64,000 nt of DNA from Bernardetia sp. ABR2-2B (GTDB lineage: Bacteria; Bacteroidota; Bacteroidia; Cytophagales; Bernardetiaceae). A program made the position numbers and the translations under genes. The DNA lies in NCBI RefSeq assembly GCF_037126435.1, contig NZ_CP147020.1:3948001-4012000 (forward strand), written 5' to 3'. The notes beneath the pieces were generated by a model. That model searched no databases, was not told where the DNA came from, and saw nothing but the letters and a program-made list of their open reading frames with translations. The first letter of the stretch is position 1, and each line of letters starts with the position of its first letter. Below, in pieces: positions 16,965 to 26,870 of the stretch.

Positions 16965-19136
16965 ATGAAAGAAAAATCTACTCATATAGCTACCTGTGCG
17001 TTTTTGTTTTTTTTTGTTTTTCTATCCTCTCATAATTTTCTTGTAGCTCAAATAGACGAAGAGGGACGTTATAAATTTGCGCTTGATGAACTAGAAAGTA
17101 AAAAAGAGACTGAAATCAAAGTAGTTACAGCTACAAAACGTAGCCAAAGTATTCGTAAAGCTCCTGCTACTATTATGGTTATTACAGCCGAACAAATAAG
17201 AGAGCGAGGCTATGAGTTTCTAGATGATATTTTTAGAGATATTCCAGGGTTTGACCTTACTCGTGTACATGGTGTTTTTCCTAATATTTGGGCACAACGT
17301 GGTCTTTATGGAGATGAAAATAAGCGTACCTTACTCATGATAGATGGAATTGTAGAAAATAATATCTTAGAAGGTAATGTTTTGGGAGGTCCTCAATATA
17401 GTCTGCATTCCATTGAAAGAATAGAAATTATTTGGGGTAGTGGCTCAGCTCTCTATGGTGCAAATGCCTTTAATGGAATTATTAATTTAATTACTAAAAA
17501 AGGAGAAGATATAGATGGTTTGGAATATCAAGGTGGATATGGAGCATTTCAAACTCGCTTTAATAAGGCTGTTGCAGGTTTTCGAAAAGATAGTTTGGAT
17601 GTTATGATTTCGGGTTCTTTAGTCAATTCTGAAGGTCCTATTTTTGAAGAACGCCACCCACAGTACAATGCCAGTTTTGTAGATAATGCCTATTCTATAA
17701 TAGGAAGAATGAATTGGAAAGGTTTGAAATTAGGTTTTAGTCGTTTTGATAGACCTATGGGACAAGGGCAGTTTTCAAATTCGCCAGTAGAATATTATGG
17801 ATTACCTTTATACGGTCATGAAGATAGTGAAGGGACAGTTGCTGGAAGTGGTTCTGCTCCTATAAATGTAGCTGGGGAAAGAGCAGGTGTTTGGCGTTCG
17901 GTTACAAATACGTTATCAGCCAGTTATCAAAAAGACTTTTCTGAAAAAATATTTGCTCTAGCAAAAGCTTATTATCGTCAAACAGGAATTGCAGAAACAA
18001 GTTATGATTATTATTATTCACCATCAGACTCTGCATACGAACGAACAGCTTATGCACACGATTCTTATTTGATAGGAAGTGAACTACAAATAGATTATAC
18101 ACTTAGTGAAACACAGCACCTTATCTTTGGAGCTGTCTATGAATACTCTGATGTTGAGAAAGGCTACCGTGGTTATGAAAGTATAAATCGTTTTTATAAT
18201 TCTCCGAATAGCTTTTATCGTACTGTTTTAAAAGATGAGAGTTTGAGAGAAAGTGTAGTGTATCAAAATATTGCAGCCTATGGACAGTATGTCATCAATA
18301 CGTCATTATTTGAGGCTACTGATATCATTGTAGGTATGCGCTATGACCAAAACAATGTATATGGTTCTACACTAAATCCTAGGTTAGCCATAGTATCTAA
18401 TCCAAATGAGTACCTTACTGTAAAGTTGATGGCAGGAAGTGCTTACCGTCCTCCAAATAATTTTGAGCTTTTTTCTCAAGCAGCTTCAAGAATCCCAAAT
18501 CCAGACTTACTACCTGAAAAGGTGCGTTCTTTTGAAGCAAATATTACCCTTACACCTTCAAAGAATTTATTTATTGAGACCAATACTTTTTTAAATTCTT
18601 ATGACGATATCATTATCTCAAATGTAAATATTGGAGATATTGATAATGATGGAAACCCAAATTTTCAGAATCGAAATCAAGGAACAGCGCAAGTTGTTGG
18701 TTTAGAATTTAAAACGCAATACAATATTACTCCAGATATTTCAGCCTTCGGAAACCTTACTCTACAAAACCCAACTCAAAAAAATGGAGACGAGACGCCT
18801 ACTGTTGCTAATATTGCAAAAGTGAAAGGAAATTTAGGCTTTGATGCTGCTTTTAAGAATATATTGAACTGGTATTTTGTCGGAAATTGGGTAGGAGAGC
18901 GTACTACAAGTGATTCTAATCCAGTATCTTCTATTCCGAGCTATGCTGTTTTCAATACAGCTATTTCTACTAAAAATTTCATCAATGATAAAGTTAGTTT
19001 TGTTTTTTCATTGAATAATATTTTTAATACTACCTACTTTGATGCTGGAATAAGAGGTGCAACAGGTGGTTATTATGGTACTATGCACAGGCAGTTGGAG
19101 CGAAATGGCTCTTTGAAGATTATTGTGAAGATATAA
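16965..19136 (+). CDS. TonB-dependent outer membrane receptor
   Basis: The 723-residue protein has a signal peptide ending near VAQ (residue 29). The plug domain (about 50-170) shows ATKRSQSIRKAPATIMVIT, MIDGIVENN and ERIEIIWGSGSALYGANAFNGIINLITK. A 22-strand-type barrel follows, with YRPPNNFELF and PDLLPEKVRSFE near the middle and an aromatic C-terminus. It has no N-terminal carboxypeptidase-like domain, unlike SusC-type receptors, so it resembles siderophore, cobalamin or metal receptors. The substrate cannot be told. No SusD or transport genes are next to it. It lies between the decayed msrC copy and a shorter msrC trace. Confidence 0.93.
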   Translation: MKEKSTHIATCAFLFFFVFLSSHNFLVAQIDEEGRYKFALDELESKKETEIKVVTATKRSQSIRKAPATIMVITAEQIRERGYEFLDDIFRDIPGFDLTRVHGVFPNIWAQRGLYGDENKRTLLMIDGIVENNILEGNVLGGPQYSLHSIERIEIIWGSGSALYGANAFNGIINLITKKGEDIDGLEYQGGYGAFQTRFNKAVAGFRKDSLDVMISGSLVNSEGPIFEERHPQYNASFVDNAYSIIGRMNWKGLKLGFSRFDRPMGQGQFSNSPVEYYGLPLYGHEDSEGTVAGSGSAPINVAGERAGVWRSVTNTLSASYQKDFSEKIFALAKAYYRQTGIAETSYDYYYSPSDSAYERTAYAHDSYLIGSELQIDYTLSETQHLIFGAVYEYSDVEKGYRGYESINRFYNSPNSFYRTVLKDESLRESVVYQNIAAYGQYVINTSLFEATDIIVGMRYDQNNVYGSTLNPRLAIVSNPNEYLTVKLMAGSAYRPPNNFELFSQAASRIPNPDLLPEKVRSFEANITLTPSKNLFIETNTFLNSYDDIIISNVNIGDIDNDGNPNFQNRNQGTAQVVGLEFKTQYNITPDISAFGNLTLQNPTQKNGDETPTVANIAKVKGNLGFDAAFKNILNWYFVGNWVGERTTSDSNPVSSIPSYAVFNTAISTKNFINDKVSFVFSLNNIFNTTYFDAGIRGATGGYYGTMHRQLERNGSLKIIVKI

Positions 19137-19224
19137 ATATACGGCAAAGGTTGTTTTCCTTTCATAAGGAAGCTTTCAATGCTTATAAAATGACTTTATG
19201 AAAATATATTACTCAGATTTGGTG

Positions 19225-19244
19225 GCTGTTGCTGATATAGTTAA
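19225..19244 (-). repeat. 20-bp trace identical to the 5' end of msrC
   Basis: This 20-mer (gctgttgctgatatagttaa) is identical to 12107-12126 in msrC and to 16590-16609 in the decayed copy, in the same orientation. A weaker match extends a few bases on each side. It is probably the remnant of a third msrC-derived copy, left beyond the TonB-dependent receptor. Confidence 0.6.
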
Positions 19245-19247
19245 ATA

Positions 19248-20045
19248 TTATTCATTCCAATCATAATAATATATTCTAAACTCTTTATTTGAATATTTAT
19301 ATGTACTCATTTCTGTAAATAGTTCTTGTTGCATAAGTTTTTTTGCATCAAAATATTTGAGAAATGAGCTATCACAATCTATCTTGACGTGATATCCTAA
19401 CTTTCTAGGTGTTCCTATTTCTGATAAATACCAATCAGCTTTTACCTTATAGTTACCTTGTTTGAAAACTTTTTGAAATATCTCTTCTAGAGGCTTCTCC
19501 TGTTCAAAAATATCCTGTTCTCTATCAATAAGTTTGACATCAAATTCTAATTGCCCATAAAACTGTATGGTAGTATCTTTAGGGTATAACAAATAAATAT
19601 TATTCTCTTTTCTTAGACTATCTAAAACAAAATTATGTCTATCAATAGAGTTTATAGTAACTACTTTACCTTTTGCAGGAGTAAATTTTTTTTCCAAGCG
19701 TCCAAAATCAAATGACATTAATTCCCAACTGCAATAGCAAAATGTATTAATTCTTTCTCCATTTTTATATAAAGATAAACAGTTATCTGGTGTTGTTCCT
19801 CCACATTCTTCAGTTGCTTGAAGCTCTAAATCATTGCATAATTTAAGTAAAGTTTCTTTATCATAAATTACGTTATATGTATCGTAATCAGTATTATTTC
19901 TCACCAATAGCCAATTAGCATCTTCATCAAAATTACTTTTTTCAAAAAAATCAACTTTATGATTAGAGCAGTTATAGAAAAATAAACTGAACCCAACGAG
20001 TAAATAAATTAAGGTTTTAGATAAGACTTTCTTTTTTTTATACAT
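19248..20045 (-). CDS. Lipoprotein of unknown function
   Basis: The 265-residue protein begins with basic residues, a hydrophobic segment and a lipobox-like FFYNC near residue 26, so it should be an acylated envelope protein. The mature part is charged. It has a cysteine cluster (ECGG, DNCLSLY, FCYCSWEL at about 80-110), which could form disulfides in the periplasm. I recognise no family. It stands alone on the minus strand between two plus-strand genes, with the msrC trace just beyond its stop. Confidence 0.7.
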   Translation of the reverse strand: MYKKKKVLSKTLIYLLVGFSLFFYNCSNHKVDFFEKSNFDEDANWLLVRNNTDYDTYNVIYDKETLLKLCNDLELQATEECGGTTPDNCLSLYKNGERINTFCYCSWELMSFDFGRLEKKFTPAKGKVVTINSIDRHNFVLDSLRKENNIYLLYPKDTTIQFYGQLEFDVKLIDREQDIFEQEKPLEEIFQKVFKQGNYKVKADWYLSEIGTPRKLGYHVKIDCDSSFLKYFDAKKLMQQELFTEMSTYKYSNKEFRIYYYDWNE

Positions 20046-20238
20046 AAGCGCATTTTTTTTGAAAAAATTACAGAATTGAAAGAAATATATCTTCGTATAA
20101 ACAAATTTACAGATAATTTGAGCGTTTAGTCAGATTGTAGAAAGAAAGGATAATTTAATTTTTCATAACTTAGTAGCCAAACCCACACAAACAAAAAATC
20201 AAATACAAGAAATAAATTATCTTCATTTCAATTACTGT

Positions 20239-22155
20239 ATGAATCCGACACAAGACAAAACTACTGACATTCAGAAATATTTTATCATAGATTTTGACAG
20301 CACTTTTACAAAAGTAGAAGCAATGGATGAGCTTTGCCAAATTGCTTTACAAAATCACCCAGAAAAAAAAGAACGCCTTTCTCAAATTCAATCTTTGACC
20401 GACCAAGCGATGGACGGAAATCTTTCTTTTAGAGAATCCCTTCATAAAAGAATTGCAATTTTAGAAGCAAATAAAAGTCATCTTCCAGAGCTTATCGAAA
20501 AATTAAGCGAAAAAGTATCTGAATCATTTAAGCGTAATCAAACTTTTTTTGATACCTATAAAGATACTATTCTGATTGTTTCTAGTGGTTTTAAGGATTT
20601 TATTGTTCCGATTGTTACCAAATTCGGAATCAAAATAGAAAATATTTATGCCAATGAATTTACTTTTGATAGTGATGGCGAAATAAATGGTTTTAATGCA
20701 AGTAATGTTTTGTCAGAAGATAATGGAAAAGTAAAGTTGCTCAAAAAACTCAATCTACAAGGTGATATTTATGTAATTGGTGATGGTTATACAGATTATG
20801 AAATCAAAGAAGCAGGACTGGCAAATGAATTTTATGCTTTTACAGAAAATATAAAGCGTGAAAAAGTGCTTAGTAAAGCTGACCATGAAGCTCAAAATCT
20901 TGATGAGTTCTTGTATGTCAATAAACTAGCTCGTAATATTTCTTATCCCAAAAATAGAATTAAGGTTTTGCTTTTGGAAAATATTCATCAATCTGCAAAA
21001 GAAATGATGGAAAAAGAAGGGTATCAAGTAGAATTGCTTTCAAGTGCTTTAAGTGAAGATGAACTTATAGAAAAAATAAAAGGAGTATCTATATTAGGCA
21101 TTCGTTCTAAAACAAATCTGACTTCCAAAGTAATAGAACACGCTGACAGACTTTTAGCAGTTGGGGCTTTTTGCATTGGAACAAATCAAATTGACTTAGA
21201 AGCCTGTCAAGATAGAGGAATTGTAGTTTTTAATGCGCCGTATAGCAATACTAGAAGTGTAGTAGAACTCGCCATTGGAGAAATGATTATGCTTATGCGT
21301 GGTGTTCCTCAAAGTGTCATGGAAATGCACACAGGAAAGTGGAATAAATCGGCAAATAATAGTTTCGAAATCAGAGGAAAAAAATTGGGAATTATTGGCT
21401 ATGGAAATATTGGTTCACAGCTTTCTGTTGTGGCAGAAGCATTGGGAATGAAAGTCTATTTTTATGATATTGTGGATAAACTAGCCTTAGGAAATGCAAC
21501 GATGTGTACTTCTTTGGAGGAACTTTTGAGTATTGCTGATGTAATTTCTTTGCACGTCGATGGAAGGGCTGAAAACTCAAATATTATTGGAAAAGAACAG
21601 TTTGATTTGATGAAAAAAGGCGTAGTATTCCTAAACTTAGCTCGTGGGCAAGTAGTTGATATTCCAGTACTCGTAGAAAACCTCAAAAGTGGTAAAATAT
21701 TGGGTGCAGGTGTTGATGTTTATCCAGAAGAACCAAAAAATAATCAAGAAGAATTTGTTTCAGAATTGCGTCAGATTCCAAATGTCATTCTTACGCCACA
21801 CGTAGGAGGAAGTACAGTAGAAGCACAGGAAAATATTGCACAATTTGTTCCTACTAAAATGATGGATTATATCAATGCAGGAAATACTTTTTCTAGTGTA
21901 AACTTTCCAGAGCTACAACTTCCAAAACTTCAAAATGCTCATCGTTTGATGCACCTTCATAAAAACGTACCAGGGATTTTGGCTAAGATAAATCAGACTT
22001 TTGCCAAAAACGAAGTAAATATTGTCGGGCAATATCTCAAAACTAACGAAAAAATTGGTTATGTAATCACAGATATTGATCAAAAGTACAACGAAAAAGT
22101 AATACAAGAACTTAAAGATATTGAAGACACTATTCGTTTCCGTATTTTGTATTGA
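20239..22155 (+). CDS. serA: Fused phosphoserine phosphatase / D-3-phosphoglycerate dehydrogenase (SerB-SerA)
   Basis: Two serine-biosynthesis enzymes lie in one 638-residue chain. The N-terminal HAD phosphatase (about 12-205) has the nucleophile motif DFDST (18-22), a VSSGF segment and GDGYTDYE. The SerA part (about 235-560) has the NAD-binding GIIGYGNIGS (384-393), ARGQVVD and the catalytic histidine in LTPHVGGS (H521). A C-terminal ACT domain (about 565-638, RLMHLHKNVPGIL) would bind serine for feedback control. These are the first and last steps of the phosphorylated pathway; serC would be elsewhere. Whether the HAD part works on phosphoserine is inferred from its similarity to SerB. Confidence 0.92.
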   Translation: MNPTQDKTTDIQKYFIIDFDSTFTKVEAMDELCQIALQNHPEKKERLSQIQSLTDQAMDGNLSFRESLHKRIAILEANKSHLPELIEKLSEKVSESFKRNQTFFDTYKDTILIVSSGFKDFIVPIVTKFGIKIENIYANEFTFDSDGEINGFNASNVLSEDNGKVKLLKKLNLQGDIYVIGDGYTDYEIKEAGLANEFYAFTENIKREKVLSKADHEAQNLDEFLYVNKLARNISYPKNRIKVLLLENIHQSAKEMMEKEGYQVELLSSALSEDELIEKIKGVSILGIRSKTNLTSKVIEHADRLLAVGAFCIGTNQIDLEACQDRGIVVFNAPYSNTRSVVELAIGEMIMLMRGVPQSVMEMHTGKWNKSANNSFEIRGKKLGIIGYGNIGSQLSVVAEALGMKVYFYDIVDKLALGNATMCTSLEELLSIADVISLHVDGRAENSNIIGKEQFDLMKKGVVFLNLARGQVVDIPVLVENLKSGKILGAGVDVYPEEPKNNQEEFVSELRQIPNVILTPHVGGSTVEAQENIAQFVPTKMMDYINAGNTFSSVNFPELQLPKLQNAHRLMHLHKNVPGILAKINQTFAKNEVNIVGQYLKTNEKIGYVITDIDQKYNEKVIQELKDIEDTIRFRILY

Positions 22156-22244
22156 TAAAACTGATTAGCGAGTGATTTATATGACAATTACAGGATAATA
22201 CAATTACAGAGTTCTTTACTTTTACAATAAAATTATAATTCAAG

Positions 22245-22278
22245 CCCTAAGAGTTTTTAGAAATTCTTAGGGTTTTTA
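22245..22278 (+). terminator. Rho-independent terminator after serB-serA
   Basis: A 12-bp stem with one G-U pair (22245-22256 with 22261-22272, ccctaaga... / ...tcttaggg) has a four-base loop and a following T-run, 90 bases after the stop. Confidence 0.85.
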
Positions 22279-22736
22279 TTATTTTTTATCTAGCTTCAGA
22301 TTGACTTTTTAATGAGATAAATCAATTTATAAGTTGTCATTATGATTTATGTTGTCAATTTATAGTTTTTTAAAAATTTAGTTAAGTAAAGCTATAAATT
22401 TATTCTTGTTGAGTTGAATCAATCTTTTGCCGTTGTCGGTGTCCTCTCCTCATCGATGACTTCCACAAAGATTTTCAGATGACCGAAAAAATCAATAAAA
22501 ATAGTTTTTCGAATATTGGAATCTATAAGCAAAGAAAAATTGCAAAACCTTAATCTGTTTTTTCTACATCACAATAAAATCCATCAAACACCACCAAAAC
22601 ATTTCTATATAGATTGTGTTCTCATAGAGTAGCTTTGACAGGCTAACAAAATATAGTTCTTAGTGAGTAGTAGTAGTTTAGTCAAAGTAAAACAAGCACT
22701 CAAAAACATTTTTTAAACTATATAACGACCAACTAA
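22279..22736. other. Long intergenic stretch without a convincing gene
   Basis: About 460 bases have no credible reading frame. The only patterned part is 22429-22466 (gccgttgtcggtgtcc, then cgatgac), which weakly resembles the left arm of the dispersed repeats at 35813 and 63353. The rest could hold the promoter and leader of the DUF808 gene, but no clean TAnnTTTG pair was recognised. Confidence 0.4.
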
Positions 22737-23618
22737 ATGGCTTCTAGATTTTTTGTCCTCTTCGATGATATTGCAATACTTATGGACGATGTAGCTGTCA
22801 TGAGCAAGTTAGCAACAAAAAAAACAGCAGGAATTCTTGCTGATGACTTAGCTGTAAATGCTGAAAAAGCGTCAGGTTTTGTTTCAGCTAGAGAAATACC
22901 TGTTTTGTGGAAAATAACAAAGGGTTCTCTCCTAAATAAAATAATTATTTTACCTGTCGTATTTTTATTGAGTGCTTACTTTCCTGTAGCTATTGTTCCT
23001 ATTCTTTTGATAGGAGGGTTGTATTTGTCTTATGAAGGTGCAGAGAAAATATATGAGTATTTATTTCACAAAAAGGATGATAAAAAAGACATTTCATTAA
23101 ATACAGAAATGACACCTGCTCAAATAGAAGAGTATGAAAAGGAAAAGATAAAGTCAGCTATTATTGTAGATTTTATTCTTTCTGTTGAGATTATAATTAT
23201 AGCATTAAGTACCATAACAGATAGCCCTCTCAACATACGAATAATAGTAGTAACAATAGTTGCACTTATAGCCACTGTTTTTGTCTATGGTCTTGTTGCC
23301 CTTCTGGTAAGGATGGATGATTTAGGTTATAATTTAATTGCTAAAAGCAAAACTAACGAAGGTATTTTAAATAAAATAGGAACTGCTCTTGTCAAAACAT
23401 TACCATTTATAGTTAGAAGTTTAGGGGTAATAGGTACATTTGCTATGATTTTGGTAGCAGGTGGAATATTTGTTCACAACATTGAACACGTACATCATCT
23501 TGTTGAAAGTTTGCCTTTGCCTTCTATCGTAAGTGAATTTATTATTGGTCTGATTATAGGATTTATATGTTTATTTATTACCAAGATAGTTTTGAAAGTT
23601 ATAGGTAAAAACGATTAA
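22737..23618 (+). CDS. DUF808 (YedI-like) inner membrane protein
   Basis: The 293-residue protein opens with the family signature LFDDIAILMDDVAVMSK (8-24) and KTAGILADDLAVNAE (28-42). Multiple hydrophobic helices follow (about 68-95, 137-157, 165-190, 222-247, 265-288). The DUF808/YedI family is conserved in many bacteria with no established biochemical role. It is monocistronic, with a bidirectional terminator downstream. Confidence 0.92.
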   Translation: MASRFFVLFDDIAILMDDVAVMSKLATKKTAGILADDLAVNAEKASGFVSAREIPVLWKITKGSLLNKIIILPVVFLLSAYFPVAIVPILLIGGLYLSYEGAEKIYEYLFHKKDDKKDISLNTEMTPAQIEEYEKEKIKSAIIVDFILSVEIIIIALSTITDSPLNIRIIVVTIVALIATVFVYGLVALLVRMDDLGYNLIAKSKTNEGILNKIGTALVKTLPFIVRSLGVIGTFAMILVAGGIFVHNIEHVHHLVESLPLPSIVSEFIIGLIIGFICLFITKIVLKVIGKND

Positions 23619-23673
23619 CATTAAACTTATTGTATATTCTAAATCTACTTATATCTATATTTTATGAAAAGAA

Positions 23674-23708
23674 AAACCCTAAATTCTTATTACAAGAGTT
23701 TAGGGTTT
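23674..23708. terminator. Bidirectional terminator between convergent genes
   Basis: A 15-bp stem with one G-U pair (23674-23688 with 23694-23708, aaaccctaaa... / ...tttagggttt) lies between the DUF808 gene and the minus-strand outer membrane receptor. Confidence 0.85.
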
Positions 23709-23734
23709 GTGCATTATTGATAAATATACTTGTT

Positions 23735-26110
23735 TTACCTTCTTCTGCCTGAATAACTCATTGCTTCTCCTTTACCAAAGGCATAGCTTACACCAAGAGT
23801 TATGAATCGTCCACGTTGTCTAAAATTATAACTTTCGAAAGTTGGTTGATTTACAAAGTTTTCTTGAATCCTAGAAGCAAATACATCTCTAACCCCTAGA
23901 TTACCAACAATTTTACCTTTAAGAAACTTTTTTCGTACGCCTATATCCATAAAGGCAAAACCACTTTGTTCTCCCTGTACAGTCTCAAAACCAGAACGGT
24001 AATTTCCTGTTATTTCAAAATCAATATCAGCAGGAAGTTTTATTTTTGAATCCAAACGAGCCGACCATTGGCTACCAGTAAAGTCAAAATTTTGATTTTC
24101 AAAAACTCCTTGACGGTCAAAATAAGTATAATTAAAATTACCATTGAAAGTCAGCCACTTTACAGGGCTATATTTTCCGTTTGTTTCGAAACCTATAAGC
24201 GAGTTTGTTCCAATATTTTGAGGTGTCGTAACAGTAACATTATCAGAAAAAGTAGAAACTCGTTCCACTACATCGGTCGTATATCTGTGATACAAACTAG
24301 AACTCATAGTAGCGTCTCCAATCTCATAAATACTTGTAATTTCATACGAATCTGTAAATTCGGGTTGAAGGTCTGGATTACCTGCACGAATATTAAAGTT
24401 GTTTCTGATGTTAAAGAATGGATTCAAATCCCATAATCTTGGTCTAAAAATACGTCTAGAATATCCTGCTTGTAATGAAAAAGTTTCTGATGCTTTATAA
24501 GAAGTATGAAGAGAAGGAAAAAGATTAGTAAAATTTTGTGAGTTTGCTTCGTTTGTTGTTACTAATAGAGTTTGAAGGTCTGTATTTTCTACACGTAAAC
24601 CTGCCTTAACTCCCCATAATTTATTTTCAAAAGCACCAGTCATATAAACACCTAATACTTTCTGATTCCACTCAAAGCTATTGGTAAAGTTTAGGTCAGT
24701 TACATATTCTCCGTTCTCAAAATTCTGTACTTCAAAATCATTTCCTACATCATTGATTACGTACAATGCTCCTGTCTCTAGCGTATAATTTTTTGATAAT
24801 GGATTGACATAATCTGCCTTAAATGTATAATCTGTTTGATTAAAAGTAGTAGCTGTAAGCTGATTAGTATCTACATTTTCGCCTTCAATAGTCTTATCAA
24901 TAAAGATAGAAGAAAGGTCTTTTGCAAAAGAACTTCCCAAAGCACTTATCTGAAATGTATGGTCTTCATTATTCTTAAAGGTCTTTGTCCAATTCAATTC
25001 ATATTGCCATTTTGGATTTGTAGCTTCAGTTTCTTCATTACGTACCCATTGAGAAATAAGTTGATTTTCATCCAAAAAACTAAAATTAGTTTCAGAGGGC
25101 TGGTCTTCTATTTCGTAGGCAAAATTTCCTGAAAGCGTAAAGACATTGTATTTATTCAAATGATAATCTGTTCCCAGTCTAATATTGAAGAAGGTTTCAT
25201 TTCTAAATTCTTCTCCATCACTCAAAATAGTTCTTCCATTCAATAAATTTCTATTAGTAGCTTCTGTCATTCTTGGTCTTGAACGATAACCAGCCCCAAA
25301 TTGAGTAAATAAATTGAACTTTTCAGTACGACGATTTATACTTCCTCCAATACTATGGTTATCAGGAATACCGGTATTTGCAGAAATAGAACCATTCCAG
25401 CCCTCTTTTGATTCTTTTTTGAGAATAATATTCAAAATCCCTGATGTTCCAGAGGCTTCATACTTTGCAGAAGGATTTGTAATTACTTCAACACTTTCAA
25501 TCATATCTGCCGTAATCGTACCCAACGCATTACCCGAATCATCTGCTAAAATAGAAGGCTTTCCATTGATAAGAATCTGTACGCCACCACTTCCTCGCAA
25601 ACTAATTTCTCCTTCAATATTTACATTGACCGAAGGTACATTATTCAAAACCTCAAGCGCACTTGCTCCAGTGCTACTTAGGTCTTTTCCAACCATAAAA
25701 ACACGTTTATCTAATTGGAAAATCGTCTTTGAAGTTTCTCCTTCTACTACAATGGCATCTAGCATTTTTGTATCTGGAGCAAGTGAGACCGTTCCCAAAT
25801 CTATCTTATTATTGATGATTTCAACTTCTGTTATATCTTTGGTTTGGTATCCCATAAAACTAATTTTGATATAAAAATCAGTTTTGGTAGTGGAAATAGA
25901 AAAATTTCCCTCTTCATCGGATATAACACCTGTAATGAGTTCTTCCGTACTAGTTTTGTAGAGTGCAACAGTAGCATAAGGAACAGCTTGAGCAGTTTCT
26001 TCTTCAACTAAATTGCCAAAAATCTCAATTTTTTGTTCTTGAGCAGTAGCCAAACCACTCCAAATAGAAAATAAAAATAAATAAATAATTTGCAGTAGAT
26101 AGTGTTTCAT
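23735..26110 (-). CDS. Outer membrane beta-barrel / TonB-dependent receptor with carboxypeptidase-like N-domain
   Basis: The 791-residue protein has a signal peptide (ends near ATAQ, residue 24) and a carboxypeptidase-regulatory-like domain (about 28-115, EIFGNLVEEETAQAVPYATVAL). A TonB plug follows (about 120-220, LEVLNNVPSVNVNIEGEISLRGSGGVQILINGKPS), then a beta-barrel of the outer-membrane-protein family 3 type with PDLQPEFTDSYEI. Barrels of this kind in Bacteroidota transport or bind unknown ligands. No SusD partner or substrate genes flank it. The C-terminus ends GRRR rather than in an aromatic residue, which is slightly unusual. It appears monocistronic. Confidence 0.9.
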   Translation of the reverse strand: MKHYLLQIIYLFLFSIWSGLATAQEQKIEIFGNLVEEETAQAVPYATVALYKTSTEELITGVISDEEGNFSISTTKTDFYIKISFMGYQTKDITEVEIINNKIDLGTVSLAPDTKMLDAIVVEGETSKTIFQLDKRVFMVGKDLSSTGASALEVLNNVPSVNVNIEGEISLRGSGGVQILINGKPSILADDSGNALGTITADMIESVEVITNPSAKYEASGTSGILNIILKKESKEGWNGSISANTGIPDNHSIGGSINRRTEKFNLFTQFGAGYRSRPRMTEATNRNLLNGRTILSDGEEFRNETFFNIRLGTDYHLNKYNVFTLSGNFAYEIEDQPSETNFSFLDENQLISQWVRNEETEATNPKWQYELNWTKTFKNNEDHTFQISALGSSFAKDLSSIFIDKTIEGENVDTNQLTATTFNQTDYTFKADYVNPLSKNYTLETGALYVINDVGNDFEVQNFENGEYVTDLNFTNSFEWNQKVLGVYMTGAFENKLWGVKAGLRVENTDLQTLLVTTNEANSQNFTNLFPSLHTSYKASETFSLQAGYSRRIFRPRLWDLNPFFNIRNNFNIRAGNPDLQPEFTDSYEITSIYEIGDATMSSSLYHRYTTDVVERVSTFSDNVTVTTPQNIGTNSLIGFETNGKYSPVKWLTFNGNFNYTYFDRQGVFENQNFDFTGSQWSARLDSKIKLPADIDFEITGNYRSGFETVQGEQSGFAFMDIGVRKKFLKGKIVGNLGVRDVFASRIQENFVNQPTFESYNFRQRGRFITLGVSYAFGKGEAMSYSGRRR

Positions 26111-26241
26111 TGTATTTCAATATTTAATTATAAATTTTAATCACAACTTTTTATTTGCAAAAGTTGTTTAACTTTTTGCTTTTTTTGTGAAACAAAATAA
26201 TTGTTAGAGTGCTAGTAAAGCGTAAGGTAAGTATATAAAAT

Positions 26242-26277
26242 AACCTTCTTCAAATAATAAATTATTCAAAGAAGGTT
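26242..26277 (-). repeat. Dispersed hairpin repeat, copy A
   Basis: A 36-bp inverted-repeat element, aaccttctttgaataat followed by the near-complementary arm, reads on the minus strand. It lies downstream, in sense orientation, of the minus-strand gene at 26373-26789. Copies B, C and D are at 37600, 38367 and 39099. It looks like a terminator stem, but the whole loop is conserved between copies. Confidence 0.85.
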
Positions 26278-26372
26278 TTATATAAAGACTAGTTTGTTGC
26301 TTTTCCTCTAAGGTCAGAGTTTTGGTTACTATTTTTTTTCTAGTGTTTGCATAGGTTATTTTCTAATCAAAT

Positions 26373-26789
26373 TTAGCGAGACATTAATTCAATTTTTTTA
26401 CAACAAATTCGTATAACTTGTCCATTTTCAAACGTATAAATAATATCATCATTTTCTTTTGGATTGTTTTGTAAAAGAAAATTATCATTAACTTCTCTAA
26501 TTTTAGAAGGGAAAAATGTAATTTCTGATAAGTCTTGATTTTCATTCAAGTTATTTTCTTTAACCTCATTATTGAAGAATAAATAAGAAACTGACTTATG
26601 AACTAAAATTAAGTTGTTTACTTCATTTTTATCTACCCAATTGTCATTTGATTTTTTCCATTCCATTTTAATTTCTTGTTTTAAAATAGAATATTCAAAA
26701 CTTAGAAAATCAAAATTGTTGTGTAAATCAAAATGTTTTTCTTCAAAATTAAGAGCATAATTTTCTATTATTTCAAAATTTGTTTTCAT
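26373..26789 (-). CDS. Small hydrophilic protein of unknown function
   Basis: The start at 26789 (MKTNFEIIENY) is preferred. A longer frame reaches 26843 but would place a dispersed repeat (26806-26836) inside the protein. The 138-residue product is acidic and asparagine-rich, without signal peptide or membrane segment. It has a C-terminal IIYTFENGQVIRICCKK segment. Its size and composition recall immunity-type proteins, but I recognise no family. It lies just downstream of mutS on the same strand, with copy A of the hairpin repeat after its stop. Confidence 0.6.
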   Translation of the reverse strand: MKTNFEIIENYALNFEEKHFDLHNNFDFLSFEYSILKQEIKMEWKKSNDNWVDKNEVNNLILVHKSVSYLFFNNEVKENNLNENQDLSEITFFPSKIREVNDNFLLQNNPKENDDIIYTFENGQVIRICCKKIELMSR

Positions 26790-26805
26790 TATTTTTTTAG
26801 TATAA

Positions 26806-26836
26806 TTCTGACAGCTTGGAAGCTGACAGCTACAGA
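26806..26836. repeat. Dispersed palindromic repeat, copy 1 (TTCTGACAG family)
   Basis: The segment ttctgacagcttggaagctg and the following acagctacag match, in reverse complement, positions 44036-44065 with only a few differences. The core is an imperfect palindrome. This copy lies between mutS and the downstream orphan gene. Confidence 0.65.
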
Positions 26837-26870
26837 AATTCACTAATCACTAAACGTTAATAACTAATCA

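Noticed and set aside
24068-25874. Several long open frames antisense to the outer membrane receptor
   Set aside because: They lie wholly inside a well-supported receptor gene on the other strand and have compositions typical of reverse-frame translation.
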